From NCBI GenBank assembly GCA_028286165.1, contig JAPYMU010000076.1:1-5316 (forward strand): DNA of 5,316 nt, in the 5' to 3' direction. Under the pieces are notes generated by a model. That model had not been told where the DNA came from. It saw only the letters and a list, made by a program, of their open reading frames with translations, and did not search any database. Made by a program: the position numbers and the translations under genes. Positions 1-5,316 of the stretch are shown one piece after another; the stretch's first letter is position 1, and each line of letters starts with the position of its first letter. The stretch comes from Spongiicolonus versatilis. GTDB taxonomy: Bacteria > Pseudomonadota > Gammaproteobacteria > Arenicellales > Spongiicolonaceae.

Positions 1-349
1 CGGCGACATTGTTCAAGTCCTTGATGCCGATGGGCAAACCGCCGAGCCAACCGGGCGCGTCTCGCGCATTGGCGCCGACATCGCCATCGGCGTTGGCGTT
101 AGTGTTGGTGTTGGCATCGGCATCACCACCGTCGCCGCCACGCCACGCCGCCAATTGACGCGCCGCGCGGTCGAAACAACGCATCGGCATGGCATTAACC
201 GCGGCGTCCACGGCCTCAACCCGCCGCCGAGACGCCTCCAGCAACTCCGCCGCATCGAGGTCCCCGGCGCGCAAGAGCGCCACCACCTCATGCGCCTCCA
301 GCCGGCACAACCCCGGCCCGGAAAACCCGCGCTTTGGCATGTCTTTCAT
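1..349 (-). CDS. Amidase signature family enzyme, N-terminal part (runs off left edge)
   Basis: Amidase-signature enzymes hydrolyse carboxamide bonds in the cytoplasm with a Ser-cisSer-Lys triad; GatA belongs to the same family. The 116 visible codons are open to the window edge. Residues about 16-60 form the usual N-terminal helices (LLRAGDLDAAELLEASRRRV, then VDAAVNAMP). Residues 104-111 read GLPIGIKD, the conserved block holding the catalytic lysine, here Lys110. The Ser-rich signature proper lies beyond the edge. I chose the ATG at 349 because GGAG stands five bases upstream; an in-frame ATG at 364 would add five residues. Between helix and lysine motif there is an Asn/Asp-rich expansion of roughly 20-25 residues not typical of the family. 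The start is only 30 bases after the nuclease gene's stop. Being next to a peptide importer and GntR regulator suggests it acts on an imported amide or peptide (inference). Substrate unknown. Confidence 0.87.
   Translation of the reverse strand, partial: MKDMPKRGFSGPGLCRLEAHEVVALLRAGDLDAAELLEASRRRVEAVDAAVNAMPMRCFDRAARQLAAWRGGDGGDADANTNTNANADGDVGANARDAPGWLGGLPIGIKDLNNVA
80..124 (-). repeat. In-frame hexanucleotide-like tandem repeat in amidase gene (Asn/Asp-X repeat)
   Basis: Fifteen consecutive codons alternate between an AAC or GAT codon and a GCC, ACC, ACT or GGC codon. This gives the peptide pattern D-A-D-A-N-T-N-T-N-A-N-A-D-G-D, an imperfect six-base repeat of about seven units. The unit is a multiple of three, so copy-number change would alter length but not reading frame. 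It falls in the segment between the N-terminal helices and the GLPIGIKD block, where homologues normally have a short linker. A flexible surface loop is the likely structure (inference). Confidence 0.8.
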
Positions 350-354
350 GCGCG

Positions 355-358
355 CTCC
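355..358 (-). promoter_or_regulatory. Ribosome binding site deciding the amidase start
   Basis: On the minus strand GGAG is followed by five bases and then the ATG at 349. The alternative in-frame ATG at 364 has no purine-rich sequence at a suitable distance upstream. This favours the downstream start. Confidence 0.55.
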
Positions 359-379
359 GCTCATGCAAGAAATGAAGCG

Positions 380-2098
380 CTATTTCTGCAAAAATACGGA
401 TTTCAGTTTTTCCAGTATTCTTTCGCGCCGCTTCTCCTCGAACTCTTCTAAATTCTCCCAGGTCAATTCAAAATCAGCCGGGATATAGTTCGCCTCTTTG
501 TACGCGCGGATTTTATCCGCATCATTTCCAAAGTGATATTTCAGCCACTCTTCCGGGTCTTTGTCCGATTTTTCCTGGTTGGTTTCGCCCGGCAACAATT
601 GCAAATTGTACAGCAAATTAGCATTGCCGTGATGACCGTCCGGAACCTGCTTGTTTGGCCCGGTAAATTTTGACCTTGGGTAAATGTGGTCAACATGAAA
701 CGCCTGGGTGCTGAAATCTATATCTGCATACAGCGCTTGCAAAACCGGGAACACCGCATAGCCGTATCCTCTTTCCAGCATTCCCTCAATATCATCATTG
801 GACACCTTGAGCGGCGATGAAGGATGCACGGCAAGTTTTTGGTTGATGTCGGAAAAACTTTCCGCATCCGAAAAGGCGTTGGCAAAGATTGCCAATTTCG
901 TATCCAGAGAAGCGGAAAAGTATCCGGTAATTTGCGCGTTGCGAACAAATTTCCGCAATTCATCTCTATCTCTCTTTGCCGCGTCTTCCCCAAATCTGTG
1001 CATGGCCATTGCAACAACGGAGACGATATACGCGGACGACAGCATGTCCCGATAACCAAACTCGCCCAAAAGTTTGATTGCGGATGAAATTGCATCCGTT
1101 ATGTTCCGCCAGTTTTTCTCAACTCTACCGATGTTTGCTTTGTTGAAGTTCTTTAAAATAAATTTGGTGTCACATTCAGACAAAAGCAGGCAAGTTTTAA
1201 GCACTTGGTCTCGCCCCATCACACCAAACCCGTTGACTGAAAAGGTGTCCACAAACTCATTCATATTCTTCCGAATATCGGTTGAGAATGTAGCAGTCAA
1301 AATGGACATCAGCATGTCGGAATACGACAACTGAGTGCCGCCGCTGTTTACTCTGATGAAAATCTGAAGAACCTTGTCCAGATTCTTCTCCTCTTCCTTA
1401 AAGTAGGAAATCAAACTTTTCATGCAACATGCGTGTTGCAATTTTTCAAGCAATTCCCCTTCATCGCGAGACAAATCGTTTTCTCTGGCATAGGTCAAGA
1501 CACTATCCAAGTGTAAGATGTCCCCCACCTTAAACCAATAATGCGAATCATCGGCCGACAAATCATCGCCCTCGCCTTTAAACTTGAATTCGTAATTATT
1601 CTTCTCCGGGTCATCGGCGACCGGAGCGTACCGAATATTAAGGTAAAGGTGTTTTTCCTCAAATGCATTGGGATCATCCCATCTCCCATATGGCCGTTTC
1701 AGAGTTCTTGACCCTTTCAGGCCAATATACAGTGATGTGATTCGCTGTTGCCCGTCAAGGACAACAGATAATTCGTCAACATTGATTTGGTCGATGCTGA
1801 TTTTTTCATTGTGCGGTTTGCGTTCGTCAAAATTTTCAATGAATTTATACAATTGAAAATTCAATTTGCCGGAATCGACCGTAGATTCCGCGCTGGTTTC
1901 AAAATCATTTTTGTTCAATTTCCAAAATAGAAACGAACCGATCGGGTAGCCGCGCAAAATAGAATCAAAGAACTCTTCGATTTTATTTTCCTTGGGCTTG
2001 CTTAACCACACATATTCCCGCTGAATATCAGGCAGGAAGTAGCGTTGGTTCATGTTTTCTACGACGTCTTTTATCGTCTTGTCTAGAAACTGTCCCAT
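380..2098 (-). CDS. DUF262 + DUF1524 (GmrSD-like) HNH nuclease, probable defence/restriction protein
   Basis: A complete 572-residue protein of the DUF262/DUF1524 class, which includes type IV restriction enzyme GmrSD, BrxU and SspE. In those proteins the DUF262 domain carries nucleotide-dependent activity and DUF1524 cuts DNA. DUF262 spans about residues 5-265: LPDIQREYVW at 22-31, GSFLFW at 54-59, VVLDGQQRIT at 112-121 with the DGQQR hallmark at 115-119, and FIRVNSGGTQLS at 247-258. A helical middle region follows. The C-terminal nuclease region has HVDHIYPRSKF at 468-478 (His471 the likely general base) and NLLYNLQLLPGETNQEK at 494-510, matching the DH...NLQLL..N..K pattern of HNH/DUF1524. 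Residues 546-568 are Glu/Lys/Arg-rich and helical. The ATG at 2098 has GAGGA seven bases upstream. G+C is far lower than in the flanking genes, which suggests horizontal acquisition. No methylase or other defence partner is visible. Which modified DNA or phage it acts on cannot be told. Confidence 0.9.
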   Translation of the reverse strand: MGQFLDKTIKDVVENMNQRYFLPDIQREYVWLSKPKENKIEEFFDSILRGYPIGSFLFWKLNKNDFETSAESTVDSGKLNFQLYKFIENFDERKPHNEKISIDQINVDELSVVLDGQQRITSLYIGLKGSRTLKRPYGRWDDPNAFEEKHLYLNIRYAPVADDPEKNNYEFKFKGEGDDLSADDSHYWFKVGDILHLDSVLTYARENDLSRDEGELLEKLQHACCMKSLISYFKEEEKNLDKVLQIFIRVNSGGTQLSYSDMLMSILTATFSTDIRKNMNEFVDTFSVNGFGVMGRDQVLKTCLLLSECDTKFILKNFNKANIGRVEKNWRNITDAISSAIKLLGEFGYRDMLSSAYIVSVVAMAMHRFGEDAAKRDRDELRKFVRNAQITGYFSASLDTKLAIFANAFSDAESFSDINQKLAVHPSSPLKVSNDDIEGMLERGYGYAVFPVLQALYADIDFSTQAFHVDHIYPRSKFTGPNKQVPDGHHGNANLLYNLQLLPGETNQEKSDKDPEEWLKYHFGNDADKIRAYKEANYIPADFELTWENLEEFEEKRRERILEKLKSVFLQK

Positions 2099-2105
2099 GG
2101 TAGTG

Positions 2106-2110
2106 TCCTC
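2106..2110 (-). promoter_or_regulatory. Ribosome binding site of the DUF262 gene
   Basis: GAGGA on the minus strand lies seven bases before the ATG at 2098. This supports that start and fits the DUF262 homology, which begins only a few residues in. Confidence 0.6.
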
Positions 2111-2165
2111 ATCGGCTATGGCGTGAATTTAGAGTTGCGCGGATTGGGGGCGCGAATCCCGGTTG

Positions 2166-2171
2166 ATTATA
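2166..2171 (-). promoter_or_regulatory. Candidate -10 promoter element for the DUF262 gene
   Basis: The minus strand carries a perfect TATAAT here. It would start transcription about 60 bases before the ATG at 2098. The hexamer 17 bases upstream (TGAATT) is a poor -35 match and there is no extended -10 TG, so the promoter may be weak or activator-dependent. It lies in the AT-richer gap after the regulator gene, where a separate promoter for an inserted gene would be expected. Prediction by pattern only. Confidence 0.4.
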
Positions 2172-2313
2172 CGACCTTTTGCGCCTCCAATTCACTATTC
2201 CGGGCGGTACTTATAAAACGCTGGTTCGCCCACCCAAAATGGCGGCAACCGCTCAACTTTTCACTGGCGACGCTACTGGTACTGTCGGTGGTTTGGACTT
2301 ACTTGCGCTGACA

Positions 2314-2328
2314 CCCGGAAAACCCGGG
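2314..2328. repeat. Small inverted repeat after the regulator gene
   Basis: CCCGG and CCGGG flank a five-base loop, giving a five-pair GC stem 18 bases downstream of the GntR stop codon. No T-run follows on the minus strand, so it is not a canonical intrinsic terminator. It could pause transcription or be a protein site, but five pairs may occur by chance in this GC-rich DNA. Confidence 0.3.
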
Positions 2329-2345
2329 ATGGTCCGGCATGGATG

Positions 2346-3014
2346 TCATCCCCGATGTCCGCGCCGCCGCCGACCCGGCCCGGCCGGCCGCGGCGCCGCC
2401 TTCCGCTCCGGCGCCAACTGCAAAAAGTCGCGGTTAACGACCGCCTCCTGCGCCGTCCCGCAGGTAAAACCGAGTAGCGGATTGTTCGAAAACTCGGCCA
2501 GCCGCTCGTGGAACTCCAGTTCCGCGATGCGCTGGCGCTGCTCTTCTTCGATGGTCGCCGGCGGGTGGTCGTATTCGACCATCGCGTCGTTCAGTACCGC
2601 GAGCGCGTCGTCGCCGAGATGGGTGGCCAGTTCGGCCGCGAGTTCCGGCTCAAGCGCCTGGCGCATGTCGTAGATGTCCGAGATGGAGAGGCCCTTGAAA
2701 AAGAAATAATTGGCGACCAACGCGCGGGCGCGCGCGGCCGGGATGTCGGTAATGAACGCGCCGCCGCCGGGCCCGGTGCGCATTTGAATCAGCCCCTGCG
2801 TCTCCAGCATTTTCAGCGCCTCGCGGATGGTGCCTTTGCTCACGCCGAACGCGCCGATGAGGTCGGGCTCCTGCGGCAGGCGCTCGCCGGGCTGCATGGC
2901 GTGGTCGCGAATCATCGACTTAATCGCCTCGGACACCGCGCTTGGGCGGTTCGGCGCGCGCCGGCCGGCGGGTGTTTTAGCGCGGGGTTTCGAACGGGCG
3001 GAAGCAGCGGACAT
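2346..3014 (-). CDS. GntR/FadR-type transcriptional regulator, FCD domain apparently truncated
   Basis: A 222-residue protein of the FadR subfamily of GntR regulators, which bind operators as dimers and sense small organic ligands through a C-terminal FCD domain. Residues 1-24 are a basic tail. The winged helix spans about 25-90: SEAIKSMIRD, PGERLPQE at 42-49, VSKGTIREALKMLETQGLI at 58-76 as recognition helix and following helix, and the wing RTGPGGGAFI at 79-88. FCD begins near residue 110 (SDIYDMRQALEPELAAELA) and includes ELEFHERLAE with His169, one expected metal or ligand histidine. After FTCG at 183-186 the rest of FCD, including the later histidines, is missing. The sequence jumps to AQEAVVNRDFL, which resembles the usual extreme C-terminus, and ends in an Arg/Pro-rich tail. 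The ATG at 3014 was chosen for an AAGAGA stretch just upstream. It overlaps the 3' end of the ATPase gene by 38 bases. It probably controlled the transporter/amidase cluster (inference). Confidence 0.82.
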   Translation of the reverse strand: MSAASARSKPRAKTPAGRRAPNRPSAVSEAIKSMIRDHAMQPGERLPQEPDLIGAFGVSKGTIREALKMLETQGLIQMRTGPGGGAFITDIPAARARALVANYFFFKGLSISDIYDMRQALEPELAAELATHLGDDALAVLNDAMVEYDHPPATIEEEQRQRIAELEFHERLAEFSNNPLLGFTCGTAQEAVVNRDFLQLAPERKAAPRPAGPGRRRRGHRG

Positions 3015-3646
3015 AATTCTCTTTGCGGGTGTAAACCGGCGCGGGCGCGCGTTGGCGGCAGGCGGCATCGGCGCGCGAACAGCGCGCCGCGAAAGCGCAG
3101 CCGCGCGTTGGCGCATCCGGCAACTCGCCGGGCGCGGCCGCGGCCGGCCGGCGCCCGGCCACCGGCGCGCTGTCGGCGAGTAGCCGGGTATACGGATGGC
3201 GCGCGCGCGCAAACACCTCGGCGGCGTCGGCCAGTTCGACGATGGCGCCGCAGTACAGCACCGCGACGCGGTCGCTGACCGCCCATGCCGAGCAGGTGGC
3301 GCAGCGGCGCGTGCATGATTTGGCGGATGGTCTTGCGCGGATTGAGCGCGCCCAACGGGTCCTGAAAAACATACTGCACCAGACCGCCCCACGGGCCGGC
3401 GCCGGCGCGCGGTTCTTTGCCGTCGACGCTGATGCGCCCGCCGCTCGGCGGCAGCAAGCCGGCCAACATGCGCGCCAGCGTGGTTTTGCCGCAGCCGGAT
3501 TCGCCGACGATGCCGAGGGTCTCGCCGGCCGCCACGCGGAAACTGACCTCGCGCACCGCGCAGACCGGCGGCCGGGCGCGCCCGAACCACCGCCGCTCGC
3601 CGCCGAAAGTCTTCGACAGATTCCGCGCTTCGATGGCCGCGGTCAT
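2977..3646 (-). pseudogene. DppF/OppF-like peptide ABC transporter ATPase, internally deleted and frameshifted
   Basis: Remnant of the second ATPase of a peptide/nickel-type importer. The start ATG at 3646 overlaps the previous gene's stop as ATGA and has GGAGG four bases upstream. The first frame gives ARNLSKTF, Walker A GESGCGKT at residues 48-55, the Q-loop VFQDP with Gln95 and LNPRKTIRQIMHAPLRHLLGMG up to residue 122. The expected next 95-100 residues (LSGGQ signature, Walker B, D-loop, H-loop) are absent. Homology resumes one base out of frame near 3280 with AVSDRVAVLYCGAIVE, HPYTRLLADSAPV and the C-terminal oligopeptide-transporter domain GCAFAARCSRADAAC, ending at TAA 2977-2979. Translation without a shift would give a chimeric 244-residue product ending at 2912. 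Neither version could hydrolyse ATP. A simple frameshift or programmed shift cannot explain it because the core is physically missing. An assembly collapse is the main alternative. Confidence 0.85.
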
Positions 3647-5316
3647 GCCGCCTCCAGCGGGTACAGGCATCTCACCCGCCGCGCCGCCGACAGCCGGGTC
3701 GATGCCACCTTGCCGGCTTCGCACGCCTCCCGCCGGCGCGCGCAACGCGGCGCAAAGGCGCAGCCGCGCGGCAAGCGGTCGGCGGCCGGCGGCAGGCCGG
3801 GAATCGCGGCCGGGCGTCGGCCGCCGCCCAGCCGCGGCGCGCAGCGAATCAAGCCGGCGGTGTACGGATGCGCCGGGCGCGCCAGAATGTCATGCGTGGG
3901 GCCGCTCTCGACGATGCGCCCGGCGTACATCACCGCGACCCGGTCGCACAACTGCGACAGCACCGCGAAGTCGTGGGTGACAAAAATCAGCGCCAGGTTG
4001 CGCTCGCGGCGCAGTTGCGCCAGCAGTTGCAGAATCTGCGCCTGCACCGTGACATCCAGGGCCGTGGTCGGCTCATCGGCGATGACCAGTTCGGGCGCGT
4101 TGGCAAGCGCCAGCGCGATGCCGACGCGCTGGCGCATGCCGCCGGACAACTCATGCGGGTACTGGCGCGCGCGCGCCGCCGCGCCGGGCATGCGCACTTG
4201 CCGCAGCAAGCCGAGCGCTTCATCGAATGCCGCTTGGCGCGGCATGCGGCGGTGGCATCGAATGGCTTCAGTCAACTGCGCGCCGACCGTCATCAGCGGA
4301 TGCAGCGCCGCCATCGGATTCTGAAAGATATACGCCACCCGCCGCCCGCGAATGGCGCGCAACCGCTCAAAATCGGCGGCCAACAGGTCTTCGCCCGCCA
4401 GATACACTCGGCCGCCGCCAATCACCGCCGGCGGCGACGGCGCGAGGCCGAGCAGCGACAACGCCGTGACCGATTTGCCCGAGCCCGACTCGCCGATGAG
4501 CCCCAGGCACTGGCCGGCATCCACCGCCAAGTCGACGCCGTTGACCGCGTACTGGGTGCGCGCGCCGGCGCTCACGAAGCGCGTGCGCAGACCGCGCACC
4601 TGCAGCAACGCGCCATCCGGCCGGTGCGCGGCGCCGGCGTCGGCGCGCTCGATGCGGGTCACCGCGGCCGGGCGCGACAACTGGCCGGCGCGAAGGCGCG
4701 GGTCGAGCCAGTCGCGAATGCCGTCGCCGAGCAAGTTGATGCTGACCACGACGACGAAAATCATCGCGCCCGGCACCACCGACACATGCGGGGCGTTAAT
4801 TAGCAGGTTGCGCCCTTCGCCAAGCATGGAGCCCAAGTCGGCCTGCGGCGGCTGCGAGCCGAGGCCGAGGAACGACAGGCCGGCGGTCTCGAGAATCATC
4901 CAGCCGATGGTGGTGGACATGGCGATGCAGATGACCGGCGCGACATTGGGCAGGATTTCGCCGCCGATGATGCGCCAGTTGCGCATGCCGGCGAGGCGCG
5001 CGGCGTCGACGAATTCGCGGTGCGCGAGCGCCGCGGTGGCGCCGCGCACGCTGCGCGCGAAGAACGGAATGTTGACGATGGCGACCGCATACAACGCGTT
5101 CAGCAGCCCGGGGCCGAGCGCCGCGACGATGGCAAGCGCCAGCAGAATGTAGGGAAACGCCATCAGCATGTCGATGCCGCGCATCAGCAGGTTGTCGGTG
5201 CGCCCGCCGAAGAAACCGGCCGCGATGCCGATGCACGAGCCGGCCAGCGCGGCGATGAGCGAGGCGAACACGCCCACCGCCAGCGACAAGCGCGTGCCCC
5301 AAACCAAGCGCGCCAG
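3643..5316 (-). CDS. Fused peptide/nickel-type ABC transporter permease (DppC-like) and ATPase (DppD-like), N-terminus beyond window
   Basis: The visible 557 codons are open to the right edge. The first visible residues, LARLVWGTRLSLAVGV, match the interior of DppC proteins, so roughly 80-100 residues including the first membrane helix lie outside. Numbering from the first visible codon: membrane segments at about 10-35, 49-67, 72-86, 124-145 and 176-196, with the EAA coupling motif EFVDAARLAG...ILP at 101-123. A linker of about 40 residues leads to the ATPase: Walker A GESGSGKS 275-282, Q-loop FQNP (Gln332), signature LSGGM 390-394, Walker B LVIADEP 410-416 with catalytic Glu415, and H-loop His448. 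The C-terminal domain has HPYTAGLIRCAP and GCAFAPRCARRREAC; such cysteines bind an iron-sulphur cluster in some OppD proteins. All motifs are intact. Fused permease/ATPase proteins of this kind are known. It acts in the inner membrane with a second permease, a binding protein and a DppF-like partner. The partner is broken here. Confidence 0.93.
   Translation of the reverse strand: MARLVWGTRLSLAVGVFASLIAALAGSCIGIAAGFFGGRTDNLLMRGIDMLMAFPYILLALAIVAALGPGLLNALYAVAIVNIPFFARSVRGATAALAHREFVDAARLAGMRNWRIIGGEILPNVAPVICIAMSTTIGWMILETAGLSFLGLGSQPPQADLGSMLGEGRNLLINAPHVSVVPGAMIFVVVVSINLLGDGIRDWLDPRLRAGQLSRPAAVTRIERADAGAAHRPDGALLQVRGLRTRFVSAGARTQYAVNGVDLAVDAGQCLGLIGESGSGKSVTALSLLGLAPSPPAVIGGGRVYLAGEDLLAADFERLRAIRGRRVAYIFQNPMAALHPLMTVGAQLTEAIRCHRRMPRQAAFDEALGLLRQVRMPGAAARARQYPHELSGGMRQRVGIALALANAPELVIADEPTTALDVTVQAQILQLLAQLRRERNLALIFVTHDFAVLSQLCDRVAVMYAGRIVESGPTHDILARPAHPYTAGLIRCAPRLGGGRRPAAIPGLPPAADRLPRGCAFAPRCARRREACEAGKVASTRLSAARRVRCLYPLEAA

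Larger units (their letters stand above)
2099..2345. other. 247-bp intergenic region between regulator and nuclease genes
   Basis: This stretch is intermediate in composition between the GC-rich transporter side and the AT-richer nuclease gene. It holds the candidate -10 box and ribosome site of the nuclease gene and a small inverted repeat at 2314-2328 (CCCGG, five-base loop, CCGGG) with no T run on either side. Short plus-strand reading frames cross it: a 62-codon frame starting with GTG at 2123, and a longer one from 2179 that runs antisense into the regulator gene. Neither has a convincing ribosome site or recognisable domain. I see no tRNA, integrase remnant or clear target-site duplication. 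Confidence 0.5.

Noticed and set aside
13..291. Minus-strand 92-codon frame at the left edge
   Set aside because: It is out of frame with the amidase reading from 349, which has recognisable family sequence including GLPIGIKD. This frame is Arg/Pro/Met-rich with no homology.
389..419. Terminator-like hairpin on the minus strand at the 3' end of the nuclease gene (AATAC-GGA stem, T run)
   Set aside because: The stem is AT-rich with a bulge and a ten-base loop, the T run is only five bases and partly in the stem, and it lies within the last codons. Too weak to call.
2140..2175. Possible tRNA-like 3' end (GCGAATCCCGG...)
   Set aside because: No matching acceptor stem, anticodon arm or D arm could be found around it on either strand.
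2123..2311. Plus-strand 62-codon reading frame with a hydrophobic C-terminal stretch in the intergenic gap
   Set aside because: Starts with GTG, lacks a ribosome site, has no recognisable domain, and overlaps the promoter and leader of the nuclease gene on the other strand.
2342..2359. Direct repeat GATGTC ... GATGTC as a possible target-site duplication
   Set aside because: Copies are six bases long and only twelve bases apart, with no counterpart at the other edge near 360-380. Likely chance.
3242..4803. Long open plus-strand frames opposite the transporter genes
   Set aside because: They are antisense shadows typical of GC-rich coding DNA, rich in Arg/Ala/Pro and without domains, while the minus-strand frames show clear transporter motifs.

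Overview
The window comes from a high-GC bacterium, most likely a proteobacterium. This is judged from GC-rich coding DNA (for example 46 of 60 bases G+C at 4141-4200) and from the gene set: a peptide-type ABC importer, a FadR-type GntR regulator and an amidase. No rRNA, tRNA, CRISPR array or recognisable insertion sequence was seen. All supported genes lie on the minus strand, so the order of transcription runs from the right end of the window to the left.

Right part (5316-2977): the 3' portion of a fused peptide/nickel-type ABC transporter gene, encoding a DppC-like permease joined to a DppD-like ATPase and running off the window. An ATGA overlap couples it to a second, DppF/OppF-like ATPase gene. 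That second gene is broken. Its Walker A half and its C-terminal half are both recognisable, but about 95-100 codons carrying the signature motif, Walker B and H-loop are missing, and the two halves are in different reading frames. Next (3014-2346) is a GntR/FadR-type regulator with an intact DNA-binding domain. Its ligand-binding FCD domain is too short and looks internally deleted.

Middle (2345-380): a 247-base intergenic stretch with a consensus -10 box, then an intact 572-codon gene of clearly lower GC (16 of 60 bases at 1801-1860). It encodes a single-chain DUF262 + DUF1524 (GmrSD-like) protein with a DGQQR motif and a C-terminal HNH-type nuclease motif. This family includes modification-dependent restriction and anti-phage enzymes.

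Left part (349-1): the 5' end of an amidase-signature enzyme gene running off the left edge. It carries an in-frame hexanucleotide repeat encoding an Asn/Asp-rich stretch just before the catalytic-lysine motif.

Interpretation: transporter, regulator and amidase look like one ancestral uptake-and-hydrolysis cluster for a peptide or amide compound. A compositionally foreign defence-type nuclease gene now separates regulator from amidase. The transporter and regulator genes next to it show internal deletions, so the pathway appears to be decaying while the nuclease gene is intact. The deletions could instead be assembly errors; the sequence alone cannot decide.
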